This document shows, piece after piece, positions 1-7,171 of a stretch of DNA of 7,822 bases. A program made the position numbers and the translations under genes. The first letter of the stretch is position 1. Each line of letters starts with the position of its first letter. The notes below the pieces were generated by a model, which had not been told where the DNA came from, searched no databases, and saw nothing but the letters and a program-made list of their open reading frames with translations. The DNA lies in NCBI GenBank assembly GCA_017999075.1, contig JAGOBX010000152.1, positions 1 to 7,822 of the forward strand, read 5' to 3'. Source of the stretch: Candidatus Babelota bacterium (GTDB taxonomy: Bacteria > JAGOBX01).

Positions 1-45
1 GATCAAAATCAGGTTTTCTTCCTGATCTCGCTTGAAAAATTCCAT
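1..45 (-). CDS. Possible N-terminal fragment of an unidentified protein (weak)
   Basis: An ATG at 45 opens a minus-strand frame that runs off the left edge after 15 codons (MEFFKRDQEENLILI). It fits the direction of every neighbour, but there is no Shine-Dalgarno sequence upstream. Its codons (AAG, CGA, CTG, AAC, ATC, TTC) are unlike the AT-biased codons of the other genes. A second minus frame and a plus frame ending at 75 are also open here. Only sequence to the left can settle which, if any, is coding. Confidence 0.2.
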   Translation of the reverse strand, partial: MEFFKRDQEENLILI

Positions 46-174
46 AATATAAATAATATGAAAATGAATAAATAAAAATAAAAATAATAATTTGTTTAAA
101 AAATATTTCAAAAATATTTGAATTTAAACATTGCTGGATTTTATGTTCGGAATTATTGTTATAAACAGACATTT
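46..174. other. Noncoding AT-rich spacer
   Basis: This gap lies after the stop of the small hypothetical gene. It is almost entirely A and T and contains the hairpin described separately. No start codon with a ribosome binding site, RNA gene or clear promoter was recognised in it. Confidence 0.5.
94..129 (-). terminator. AT-rich hairpin, candidate weak terminator
   Basis: GTTTAAA (94-100) pairs with TTTAAAC (123-129). Inside it AAATATTT (101-108) pairs with AAATATTT (112-119) around a 3-base loop, with a 3-base bulge at 120-122. On the minus strand the hairpin is followed by T-rich sequence (about 60-90) and lies 46 bases past the stop of the gene at 175-540. The stem has almost no G:C pairs, so it would be a weak terminator, and such stems arise by chance in AT-rich DNA. 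Confidence 0.3.
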
Positions 175-540
175 TCAGATTATTTTTTCAGAAACAAATT
201 TTTTTCCTATTGAATGCCGTTCAACATATTTGAAAGAATCCTTAAAATTATTTATCATTGAGATATAAGATTCGGTATTCATTTTATTTTTATGATCTAT
301 AATATGTGAGGTTTCAGTATTAATATTATCAAATGTGTTTAATTTTTGATCATTTTCTTTTTTTATATCGGAATTAATATTTTCAATTATTTCATTTATT
401 ATTCCTGCTGAAACTGTAATTTGATCTGTTTTTTTTTCTGTAGGAGCATATGGTTTTGATTTTGCAGTTTTAGATACTGCTCCTGCCGAGTTGATGGATT
501 GTTTTTTATATTCTATTTTACCTGATTTAGATTCAGTCAT
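175..540 (-). CDS. Hypothetical charged protein, 121 aa
   Basis: I do not recognise this protein. It runs from an ATG at 540 to a TGA at 175. It is strongly hydrophilic and rich in Lys, Glu, Asn, Ser and Ile, with no signal peptide, membrane segment or cysteine. Residues 1-40 are a Ser/Lys/Thr-rich stretch that is probably disordered. Residues 42-66 (SAGIINEIIENINSDIKK and onward) and 90-110 could form amphipathic helices. It lies 51 bases downstream of the KdsC-like gene on the same strand. There is no Shine-Dalgarno sequence before the ATG. A possible TTGATA (577-572) and AATAAT (554-549) pair with a 17-base spacer sits just upstream, which would leave almost no leader, but such matches are common in this composition. 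The open frame and natural codon use make it a plausible gene. No function can be assigned. Confidence 0.6.
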   Translation of the reverse strand: MTESKSGKIEYKKQSINSAGAVSKTAKSKPYAPTEKKTDQITVSAGIINEIIENINSDIKKENDQKLNTFDNINTETSHIIDHKNKMNTESYISMINNFKDSFKYVERHSIGKKFVSEKII

Positions 541-591
541 ATTTTTAAATTATTTTTATAATTATAATATTTATCAAAATTACAAAAAAAA

Positions 592-1167
592 TCATCTGAA
601 ATTTTCAGTAGGATCAACCAATGGATTGTGTACTGCTTCAAAAAATTTTTCCACAGAATTTTCCCATTTATTCTGACTTTTTAATATAAGCTCAATTGTC
701 TCTCTTACAGCTCCGCATCCGCCTTTTGCATTAGTTATATATTTGGCGAGTGTTTTAATATCCGGGACAGAATCATTTACTGCAACAGGAAAACCGCATC
801 TTTCCATAACCATATAATCGTCAATATCATCTCCAATATATGCTATGTTTTTATATTCAAATCCATCGCGCAATAAAAATTCTTCAATTGCCGCATATTT
901 ACCGTATTTAGCTCCAACGATTTCATCAACGCCAAGGGCTCTGCCTCTTATTTTGGAAATTTCAGTCAAATGAAGAGAAATCCAAATTTGCCGTATATCG
1001 GAATATTTTGCTATCATAATTCCTAATGTGTCTTTTTGATCAAAAGATTTTACTCTCCAGTCCTTTTCGCTTATCAGAATTTTTCCATCCGTCAATACTC
1101 CATCGATATCACATACAATAACTTTTATATCTTTGATGAATTTTGTTAAACCAGCAAGATGATTCAT
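592..1167 (-). CDS. kdsC: KdsC-like HAD phosphatase (3-deoxy-D-manno-octulosonate 8-phosphate phosphatase family)
   Basis: This 191-residue protein is a C0-type HAD hydrolase of the KdsC/YrbI family, which removes phosphate from Kdo-8-phosphate or a related sugar-acid phosphate in the cytoplasm. Motif I is CDIDGVLTDG with nucleophile D20 and acid/base D22. YIGDDIDD (110-117) is motif IV, and GGCGAVRE (149-156) is the family's C-terminal signature. The likely motif III lysine is K90 or K87. Motif II is unusual: the usual ITGR reads ISLH (63-66), keeping a Ser in place of Thr but losing the Gly-Arg. The C-terminus extends about 25 residues past the usual helix. The ATG at 1167 is preceded by GAGGT (1181-1177) at 9 bases. 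It follows the metallo-hydrolase gene after 46 bases, with no Kdo pathway gene alongside. Family assignment is secure. The exact substrate (Kdo-8-P, or a nonulosonate phosphate) is inferred. Confidence 0.85.
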   Translation of the reverse strand: MNHLAGLTKFIKDIKVIVCDIDGVLTDGKILISEKDWRVKSFDQKDTLGIMIAKYSDIRQIWISLHLTEISKIRGRALGVDEIVGAKYGKYAAIEEFLLRDGFEYKNIAYIGDDIDDYMVMERCGFPVAVNDSVPDIKTLAKYITNAKGGCGAVRETIELILKSQNKWENSVEKFFEAVHNPLVDPTENFR

Positions 1168-1213
1168 TTTAATTTTACCTCTTCTTCTTTTTTTTTATTT
1201 TATTTTTTTTGTT

Positions 1214-2104
1214 TTATAACGATATTTCAAATCCTTCATAAGACGGAATTATTTCAAAGCCAGTAAGGTCATTTTCTTTTATAAATTTTTTTTTAGAATC
1301 TATTATATTGTCAATACGATCATCCGAATAATCAGGGTCATAATGTATTAAACACAATTTTTTAACTCCTGCAGCTAAAGCAATATTCATTGCATAATCG
1401 ACAGAACTATGTCCCCATCCTTTTTTTTTCGAATAATCTTCTGTGTCATATTGAGCATCGTGTATTAATAAATCTGCTCCTTCAATAAATTTTCTGTATT
1501 TAGCTTCCATATTATCAATGACTTTTTGAGTTTTTCCCGATGAAGATTTAAAAAATAATTCATATCCTTCATGATCGCTTGCATAAACAACAGTTTTATT
1601 ATCTGAAGTAATTCTGAAACCTATGACGCTGCCTAATCCTCCGTGATTTAAAACTTTTGTTTTTATTATGAAGTTTTTATATATGCTTTCTTCATCGTCA
1701 CCCATTTGTTTGAATGTATTCATTGACGGCAGTCCGTCAAAATTAAGAGGAAAAAAATCATGATCCATTTGAAAATTTATTATTTCTTTTAAATCTCTTT
1801 TGGTTCCTAAAGGTCCAATAAAATCAAATTTATTATTTGGAATATAAAGCGGAACAAAAAAAGGAATGCCTTGTATGTGATCCCAATGAGTATGAGACAA
1901 CAGTATCATTGATTCTATTGATTTTCCTGCATAATCTTGCATCATTTTATTACCAAGCGGACGAATTCCTGTTCCTGCATCAACAACAATAGTTTCATTG
2001 CTGTCATTTTTTATTTCAACACACGCAGTATTTCCGCCATACTTTACCGTGGCAGGTGATGGAGTGGGCAACGATCCTCTGACGCCCCAAAATTTAACTT
2101 TCAT
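1214..2104 (-). CDS. MBL-fold metallo-hydrolase (PhnP / cyclic phosphodiesterase-like)
   Basis: This 296-residue cytoplasmic protein belongs to the metallo-beta-lactamase superfamily, in the group beginning FWGVRGSLPTP (5-15) followed by YGGNTACVE (22-30) and DAGTGIRPLG (42-51). The metal site is complete: HTHWDH (H71, H73, D75, H76), H154, D177 in YASDHE, and H254 in LIHYDP. HDAQY (215-219) and GWGHSS (229-234) are further signatures of this group, which resembles PhnP, RNase Z-like enzymes and bacterial 3',5'-cyclic nucleotide phosphodiesterases. The substrate is probably a phosphodiester, but I cannot name it. No extra sensory domain is present, although some relatives carry one. The ATG at 2104 begins the conserved first strand exactly, but no good Shine-Dalgarno sequence precedes it. 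It is followed by the KdsC-like gene and is probably co-transcribed with it. Confidence 0.85.
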   Translation of the reverse strand: MKVKFWGVRGSLPTPSPATVKYGGNTACVEIKNDSNETIVVDAGTGIRPLGNKMMQDYAGKSIESMILLSHTHWDHIQGIPFFVPLYIPNNKFDFIGPLGTKRDLKEIINFQMDHDFFPLNFDGLPSMNTFKQMGDDEESIYKNFIIKTKVLNHGGLGSVIGFRITSDNKTVVYASDHEGYELFFKSSSGKTQKVIDNMEAKYRKFIEGADLLIHDAQYDTEDYSKKKGWGHSSVDYAMNIALAAGVKKLCLIHYDPDYSDDRIDNIIDSKKKFIKENDLTGFEIIPSYEGFEISL

Positions 2105-2165
2105 ATTGGTTTTATTTTATAATTTATTTTAAAAAAAACAATTAAAATTACCAGTTTTTTTAAAA

Positions 2166-2411
2166 TTAATGACATGAAGGGCAACCGCAAGATGATCCTG
2201 TCATAGCAGGACAATATCCTGTTCCGCATTGACTTGAATCACAGTTCGTATATGAACTTGAATTTTTAGAAGAATTTCCTATTCCAAACACTGAAAATTT
2301 TTTTGTAATTTCAGGGCTGCTGCATTTATTGCAAAAAATTTTTTCTTTGCCGTTTGTTAATATTTCAAAATTATTACCGCATTTATTGCAAGAATATTCG
2401 TATATTGGCAT
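2166..2411 (-). CDS. FmdB-family zinc ribbon protein with Cys-rich tail
   Basis: This 81-residue protein starts with MPIYEYSC, the hallmark of the FmdB/CxxC_CxxC_SSSS regulatory family. A zinc ribbon is formed by C8-x2-C11 and C27-x2-C30, followed by a short hydrophobic segment (KKFSVFGIG) and a Ser-rich linker. The tail is unusually cysteine-rich: C57, C62, C67, C75, C77, C80 and a final His81. The family is named for a putative regulator of formamidase expression, but most members have no tested role. A GTG at 2423 or an ATG at 2420 in the same frame would add four or three residues. I chose the ATG at 2411 because the family begins at MPIYEY and because GGAGAG at 2428-2423 fits that ATG better. 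The gene sits 71 bases after glgC. Confidence 0.85.
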   Translation of the reverse strand: MPIYEYSCNKCGNNFEILTNGKEKIFCNKCSSPEITKKFSVFGIGNSSKNSSSYTNCDSSQCGTGYCPAMTGSSCGCPSCH

Positions 2412-2422
2412 AGAAAACATCA

Positions 2423-2428
2423 CTCTCC
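2423..2428 (-). promoter_or_regulatory. Ribosome binding site deciding the FmdB start
   Basis: GGAGAG reads on the minus strand at 2428-2423. It overlaps the in-frame GTG (2423) and lies only two bases before the ATG at 2420, both too close for initiation. The ATG at 2411 is 11 bases away, a little long but workable, and gives the canonical family N-terminus. Confidence 0.5.
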
Positions 2429-2482
2429 ATAAAATAATAGAACAAACAATTTGGTTAAAAATAATATTTCAACTTATTATAA

Positions 2483-3763
2483 TTATATCACTGTACCATC
2501 AGGAATAACCGCATCTTTATGTATTATTACTATTCCATCTCTTATAGAAAACCCGTCACCGTCGGATTCTTCGGCATTATCCTTATTTTTAATAATTACA
2601 TTTTCGCCAATTCTGGCATTTTTATCAATTATTGCTTTTTCTATATAAGTATTTTTACCTATTCCGATTATAGGCAACCGCAATTTTTTATGATCAGACA
2701 TCGCAAATTCATAATGATCGTTTCCCATAAGCAGTGACGATTTAATAACGCATCCGGAACATATATAACTTCGTAATCCTATGATTGAATTTTCGATTTC
2801 ACTATGTGATATTAAACACCCTTCAGCCAACAATGTTTTAGTTATCTTGCAATCATTTATTTTTGAAATAGGCAGATATCTTGCATGGGTATAAACCTGA
2901 TAAGCGCTATTATAAAAATCAAATTTTTTAAAATCTGAAGCAAGATCAATATTAGAATTATAAAATGCTTTTATTGTACCAATATCTTCCCAGTAACTGT
3001 TATATAAATAAGAATAAACGTCATAGTTATTTATTGCTGCCGGAATAATATGTTTTCCGAAATCTTCCAGTTTATTATCAAGGGATTCCACCAGAATGTC
3101 ATAATTGAATATATAAATTCCCATTGAAGCCAGATAATTTTTACCTTCGGCAATTTCTACATCGTGTTCATTAAGGATTGAAGTTGAAATTTTCATTGAA
3201 TCAAGTATATCATCTTCTTTTGGTTTTTCACGGAATTCAATTATTTTTCCTTTTTTATTCATTTTAAGTATTCCGAATTCTTTTGCTGATTCTCTGTCAA
3301 CAGGAATAACAGCTATAGAAATATCAGCATTTTTTTCTATATGCCTCAATAGCATTTGCTTGAAATCCATCTGGTACAATTGATCGCCTGATAATATCAC
3401 AACATATTTTGGTTTAGCAAACCTGAAATGTTTTATGTTATGCCTGACAGCATCTGCAGTCCCCTGATACCAATCGTCCGAATCTCCTGTTTGTTCAGCC
3501 GCAAGTATATCTACAAATCCTTTTGAAAAAGTATCGAATCTATAAGTATTTTTTATATGTCTGTTCAAAGATTCGGAATTATATTGAGTTAACACAAATA
3601 TTCTGTTTATTTCAGAATTAAGACAATTGCTTATAGGTATATCTATCAGTCTGTATTTTCCGACAAGAGGTACAGCAGGTTTGCACCTGTCTTTTGTAAG
3701 AGGATATAATCTGGTTCCTTTTCCCCCGCCCATAATTATTGCAATTGACTGACGAGCATCCAT
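2483..3763 (-). CDS. glgC: Glucose-1-phosphate adenylyltransferase (ADP-glucose pyrophosphorylase)
   Basis: GlgC makes ADP-glucose from ATP and glucose-1-phosphate, the committed step of bacterial glycogen synthesis. The 426 residues match the usual family length. The N-terminal nucleotidyltransferase domain has GGGKGTRLYPLT (12-23) and KPAVP (28-32). WYQGTADAV (98-106), SGDQ (125-128), FREKP (177-181), ASMGIYIF (212-219) and YWEDIGT (257-263) follow. Residues from about 295 form the left-handed beta-helix. The segments YTHARYLPISK (291-301), IIDKNARIG (378-386), NKDN and IHKDAVIPDGT resemble the cyanobacterial and plant enzymes more than the E. coli one, including a Lys (K416) where those enzymes have an allosteric-site lysine. 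That suggests, but does not prove, 3-phosphoglycerate-type activation. ATG 3763 has a strong GGGAGGT (3777-3771) at 7 bases. No glgA or glgB lies in the window. Confidence 0.95.
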   Translation of the reverse strand: MDARQSIAIIMGGGKGTRLYPLTKDRCKPAVPLVGKYRLIDIPISNCLNSEINRIFVLTQYNSESLNRHIKNTYRFDTFSKGFVDILAAEQTGDSDDWYQGTADAVRHNIKHFRFAKPKYVVILSGDQLYQMDFKQMLLRHIEKNADISIAVIPVDRESAKEFGILKMNKKGKIIEFREKPKEDDILDSMKISTSILNEHDVEIAEGKNYLASMGIYIFNYDILVESLDNKLEDFGKHIIPAAINNYDVYSYLYNSYWEDIGTIKAFYNSNIDLASDFKKFDFYNSAYQVYTHARYLPISKINDCKITKTLLAEGCLISHSEIENSIIGLRSYICSGCVIKSSLLMGNDHYEFAMSDHKKLRLPIIGIGKNTYIEKAIIDKNARIGENVIIKNKDNAEESDGDGFSIRDGIVIIHKDAVIPDGTVI

Positions 3764-3770
3764 TTTTAAA

Positions 3771-3796
3771 ACCTCCCGTAAATTAAATCTATTATA
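3771..3796 (-). promoter_or_regulatory. Candidate glgC promoter (-10) and strong ribosome binding site
   Basis: A perfect TATAAT lies on the minus strand at 3796-3791, about 27 bases before the glgC ATG. It would give a transcript start near 3784 and a short leader carrying GGGAGGT (3777-3771). No good -35 hexamer is found at 16-18 bases, and the best match (TGATTT, 3820-3815) is poor. The site lies in the 73-base gap after the HATPase gene, so glgC may start its own transcript. Chance TATAAT matches are frequent in DNA this AT-rich. Confidence 0.45.
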
Positions 3797-3836
3797 CTAC
3801 ATTAAACCCAAGAAAAATCAGGATTATTATTTATTA

Positions 3837-4667
3837 TTAAAGATCATTTTTTTTTAAATCAAAAAATTTTGTCATTATTACAGTATTTCCTTTTTCACTA
3901 AAAGTCACGGAATCCATAACACGTTTTGCCATTGCTATTCCAAGACCTCCTGGCCGCTTACCATCTGCATTTCTTTCTTTAACGCTTTTTTCAAGATTTT
4001 CAAGCGGATCACTCAATTCTTCAGAATTAAATCCTTCTCCTTCATCTTCAATTTTTACTATTATACAATCCTCAAGTATTACGCTTGAAATTTTTATTTT
4101 TTTTTGTTCATCGCATTTATGAGCATGTTCAATAGCATTGTCCTGTATTTCTCTTAATACAAACTGAATTTTAAATAAATCATCTTCCGATAAACTTGTA
4201 CTATTAGAAAGGTGGGCTATAAATTCAGACACTTCATTGCTGAAATCACGGATACTGCTGATTGTAAAGTCAAACCAATTTTTTTTAGGATTTTCAATAA
4301 TAATATTTATCTTATTGCCTATCAATTTTTTTAAAAAATCGCAGTTAAATTCATTTGATTTTGAGATATCAAGATAATAACTATGATTTTGTAAAAATCT
4401 GATTTTATCTGAAGCGTCAAAATTTTCGCCTATAACTATCAAAATAATATTCAAATTAAGATTTTTCAAATACAGTATTTTGTCAAATACATTTTCAATA
4501 TTTTTATCAAGTATCAGAAGATTATAATTTAATAATTCCTGATAATCAAACTTAAAATCTTCAAAATTTTGATACACAAACTCAAAATCACATGATTTTC
4601 TACAGTTTTCTTCTATAAATTTGTTATAAAAGTCTATATCCTTATAAACAAATAAAACTTTATACAT
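3837..4667 (-). CDS. Receiver-like domain fused to anti-sigma-factor-type HATPase (RsbW/SpoIIAB-like)
   Basis: The 276-residue protein has two parts. Residues 1-115 look like a degenerate response-regulator receiver: MYKVLFVYKDID gives acidic D10 and D12, LLILD ends in D54 at the phosphorylation position, and YLDISKS places K103 near the last strand. The usual Thr/Ser after strand 4 (IVIGE) is missing. Residues 135-270 form a GHKL ATPase of the HATPase_c_2 type: N box LREIQDNAIEHAH with E173 and N177, G1 box EDEGEGF (207-213), and GGLGIAMAKRVMDSV (240-254). There is no histidine phosphoacceptor domain, so it resembles serine kinases or anti-sigma factors such as RsbW rather than sensor kinases. 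Partners (STAS anti-anti-sigma, PP2C phosphatase, sigma factor) are not in the window. It starts 6 bases after glyA with no clear Shine-Dalgarno sequence, so translation is probably coupled to glyA. Confidence 0.8.
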   Translation of the reverse strand: MYKVLFVYKDIDFYNKFIEENCRKSCDFEFVYQNFEDFKFDYQELLNYNLLILDKNIENVFDKILYLKNLNLNIILIVIGENFDASDKIRFLQNHSYYLDISKSNEFNCDFLKKLIGNKINIIIENPKKNWFDFTISSIRDFSNEVSEFIAHLSNSTSLSEDDLFKIQFVLREIQDNAIEHAHKCDEQKKIKISSVILEDCIIVKIEDEGEGFNSEELSDPLENLEKSVKERNADGKRPGGLGIAMAKRVMDSVTFSEKGNTVIMTKFFDLKKNDL

Positions 4668-4673
4668 ATAATT

Positions 4674-5915
4674 TTAAAAACTTTTAATAGGAAAATTTTT
4701 TAAAAACCCGACTACTTTTTTCTTTATACTTTTTAATTTAACCGTATTATCTGCATATTTAGCTGATTCATTAATAAATCCTGCTACAACAACCATATCT
4801 TTTTCTTTCATACCGCGTGAAGTGACTGCCGGAGTTCCGATTCTTATACCACTGGTTACAAAAGGATTTTGTTTATCATAAGGTATGGTATTTTTGTTAA
4901 CTGTTATTCCAGCAATATCTAAAGCATGTTCAAATTGTTTCCCCGTTAAATTTTTAGTTGTAACATCAACTAAAATCAAATGAGTATCTGTTCCTCCTGA
5001 AATAATTTTAAAACCATAATCAATAAGGGAATCAGATAGTTTTTTTGCATTTTTACACAATTGAATTTGATATTGTTTGAACTGATTAGTTTTGGCAAAT
5101 TTAAAAGCAACAGCTTTGGCTGCAATAATATGCATTAGAGGACCGCCTTGTAATCCCGGAAAAACTGTTTTATTCACTTTGGGTTCTATATCTTTTGATA
5201 GTCCTATTATAATTCCGCCACGAGGTCCTCTTAAAGTTTTATGTGTGGTCGAAGTAACAATATCTGCATATGTTAAAGGCGACGGATAGATTTTTGCTGC
5301 AACCATTCCTGCAAAATGAGCCATATCTACCATAAGATATGCTCCTATTTCATCGGCAATTTTTTTAAATTTTTTAAAGTCAATAATCCTGGAATAAGCT
5401 GTCGCTCCTGCTACTATAAGTTTAGGTTTATGTTTTAATGCTGTTTTCCGTAATTCTTCATAATCAATCAGTCCGGAATCTTTTGAAACTCCATAATGAA
5501 TAGTTTTGAATAATTTACCGCTGAAATTAACAGGACTGCCGTGAGTTAAATGACCGCCTTCTGACAAAGACATTGCAAGTATTTTATCTCCTGAATTCAA
5601 TAAAGACATATATGCCGCCATATTGGCTCCTGAGCCTGAATGAGGCTGAACATTTGCAAAATTGCATTCGAACAGACTTTTGCATCGTTCTATAGCTTCT
5701 GATTCAATTTTATCAACTATCTCGCAGCCTCCGTAATAACGTTTGCCCGGATAACCTTCGGCATATTTATTTGTCAACGCAGAACCTGCCGCTTCCATAA
5801 CAGAACTTTCAACTATATTCTCAGAAGCAATAAGCTCAATCTGATTTTTCTGACGTTCTTCTTCTTTTTTTATTAAATTATAAATCTTAAAATCATTTTT
5901 TTTTAATTCAAACAT
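4674..5915 (-). CDS. glyA: Serine hydroxymethyltransferase
   Basis: GlyA is a cytoplasmic PLP enzyme that converts serine and tetrahydrofolate to glycine and methylene-tetrahydrofolate, the main source of one-carbon units. The 413 residues match the bacterial family length. Visible signatures are [10 protein letters not shown] (26-35), [15 protein letters not shown] (49-63), HSGSGANMA (92-100), VDMAHFAG (196-203) and the PLP-lysine motif [14 protein letters not shown] with K226. PGLQGGPL (253-260) and [14 protein letters not shown] (355-368), which includes the carboxylate-binding R358, follow. No key residue is missing. The ATG at 5915 is preceded by AGGGA at about 7 bases, and the deoB stop is 17 bases upstream. 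The following receiver-HATPase gene begins 6 bases after the TAA. Co-transcription of deoB, glyA and the HATPase gene is therefore likely. Confidence 0.97.
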   Translation of the reverse strand: MFELKKNDFKIYNLIKKEEERQKNQIELIASENIVESSVMEAAGSALTNKYAEGYPGKRYYGGCEIVDKIESEAIERCKSLFECNFANVQPHSGSGANMAAYMSLLNSGDKILAMSLSEGGHLTHGSPVNFSGKLFKTIHYGVSKDSGLIDYEELRKTALKHKPKLIVAGATAYSRIIDFKKFKKIADEIGAYLMVDMAHFAGMVAAKIYPSPLTYADIVTSTTHKTLRGPRGGIIIGLSKDIEPKVNKTVFPGLQGGPLMHIIAAKAVAFKFAKTNQFKQYQIQLCKNAKKLSDSLIDYGFKIISGGTDTHLILVDVTTKNLTGKQFEHALDIAGITVNKNTIPYDKQNPFVTSGIRIGTPAVTSRGMKEKDMVVVAGFINESAKYADNTVKLKSIKKKVVGFLKNFPIKSF

Positions 5916-5932
5916 AATTATTTCCCTAAAAA

Positions 5933-7120
5933 TTAATTTTCGATTTCTTTTTTAAAACTTATTCCATTTCCTGTTGACTTTAAATTTAAAAAATCAAGGA
6001 TAGTGGCTGATATGTCTCCAAATGAAGTTCTCGTTCCAAGATTAATATTAGCTTTTAATGTTTTTCCATAAACTATAAGAGGAACATATTCTCTTGTATG
6101 GTCAGTATGCAGGCTATGTGAAGGATCACATCCGTGATCTGCTGTGAACATTATAATTTCATCGTCTTCCAGTTTATTCAGCAATTCAGGAAGTCTTGAA
6201 TCAAATTCTTCAAGTCCTGCAGCATATTCTTTAACATTTCTTCTATGTCCCCACAACATATCAAAATCCACAAGATTTGTAAAAATTATGCCTTTAAAAT
6301 TTTCTTTCATATAATCAAGAGTTTTATCCACTCCATCCATATTTGAAACAGTATGTACTGCTTTTGTAATTCCCTGATTTGCAAAAATATCTTCTATTTT
6401 ACCTACAGCTGCGACTTCCATCCCATTTTCTTTTATTATGTCAAGCATTGTTTTATCAAATGGCAATACTGAAAAATCGCGGCGGTTAGTGGTGCGTTTA
6501 TAATTTCCAGATGTTCCCAAAAACGGCCGGGCAATTACCCTGCCTACCGCATGTTTTCCTATTAAAATTTTCTTTCTTGTAAATTCGCAGATTTCATATA
6601 ATTTTTTTAATGGGACAATTTCCTCGTGAGCAGCAATCTGAAACACCGAATCAGCAGAAGTATAAACTATCAGGTTTCCTGTTTTACAATGTTCATCTCC
6701 CAATTTTTCAAGTATTTCTGTTCCTGAAGCAGGAGCGTTGCATAAAACTTTTTTGCCGGTATAGTCTTCAAAAGGTTTGATGATATCTTCAGGAAATCCG
6801 TTTGGATATGTTGGAAACGATGAAGAAATTTTCAACCCTGCCATTTCCCAGTGTCCTGTTGTTGTGTCTTTATTAACGGAAGCTTCCCTGCATTTTCCAA
6901 AACAGCCTTCAGCAATTTTTGCTTTTTCAACGCCTTTTATATCAATTATGTTTCCCAATCCGAGTTTTTGAAAATTCGGCATTTTTAATCCGCCTGTTTT
7001 TAAGGCGATATTTCCAAGTGTGTTTACTCCGGCATCATTATATTTGGCGGCATCTTCCATTGCTCCGCAACCAACGCTGTCCATAACAATTAATATAACT
7101 CGATTTATTTTATTTGACAT
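5933..7120 (-). CDS. deoB: Phosphopentomutase
   Basis: DeoB interconverts ribose-1-phosphate (or deoxyribose-1-phosphate) and the 5-phosphate, linking nucleoside salvage to the pentose phosphate pathway. The protein is an alkaline-phosphatase-fold enzyme with two Mn ions. The 395 residues match the family. The sequence opens with [14 protein letters not shown], where D14 is a metal ligand. [12 protein letters not shown] (84-95) holds the phosphorylated Thr, T86 by comparison with Bacillus cereus T85. [25 protein letters not shown] (153-167) and GRVIARPF (193-200) follow. The remaining metal ligands are D287 and H292 in [12 protein letters not shown]328-H329 in TADHG, and H341 in TDHTREY. The ATG at 7120 follows GGAGG (7134-7130) at 9 bases. 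glyA starts 17 bases downstream. The upstream gap of 71 bases holds a hairpin and a direct repeat. Confidence 0.97.
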   Translation of the reverse strand: MSNKINRVILIVMDSVGCGAMEDAAKYNDAGVNTLGNIALKTGGLKMPNFQKLGLGNIIDIKGVEKAKIAEGCFGKCREASVNKDTTTGHWEMAGLKISSSFPTYPNGFPEDIIKPFEDYTGKKVLCNAPASGTEILEKLGDEHCKTGNLIVYTSADSVFQIAAHEEIVPLKKLYEICEFTRKKILIGKHAVGRVIARPFLGTSGNYKRTTNRRDFSVLPFDKTMLDIIKENGMEVAAVGKIEDIFANQGITKAVHTVSNMDGVDKTLDYMKENFKGIIFTNLVDFDMLWGHRRNVKEYAAGLEEFDSRLPELLNKLEDDEIIMFTADHGCDPSHSLHTDHTREYVPLIVYGKTLKANINLGTRTSFGDISATILDFLNLKSTGNGISFKKEIEN

Positions 7121-7138
7121 TTTAAAAATCCTCCAAAT

Positions 7139-7171
7139 AACATTTTTATAAAAACTTTATAACATTTTTAT
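7139..7171. repeat. 11-base direct repeat upstream of deoB
   Basis: AACATTTTTAT occurs exactly at 7139-7149 and 7161-7171, start to start 22 bases, about two helical turns. TTTATAA also recurs three times in this gap (7145, 7156, 7173). This could be a tandem binding site controlling deoB. The elements are nearly all A and T, so chance is a serious alternative. The second copy overlaps the hairpin at 7150-7180. Confidence 0.3.

Noticed and set aside
8-26. Inverted repeat ATCAGG / CCTGAT with a 7-base loop at the left edge
   Set aside because: Only a 6-base stem, without a convincing T-tract on either strand, and it lies in a stretch that may be coding.
549-577. TTGATA - 17 bases - AATAAT promoter-like pair before the 121-residue hypothetical gene
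   Set aside because: Both hexamers are AT-rich and sit in almost pure A/T sequence where such pairs are expected by chance; kept only as a remark in the gene entry.
2451-2737. Plus-strand open frames opposite glgC, glyA and deoB
   Set aside because: They are antisense shadows rich in Ser, Ile, Phe and Pro, overlap well-supported genes and have no ribosome binding sites or recognisable motifs.
3837-7120. deoB-glyA-HATPase as a new functional system
   Set aside because: Tight spacing supports co-transcription, but deoB and glyA are standard housekeeping genes with intact motifs, and nothing in the sequence links their functions to the ATPase.
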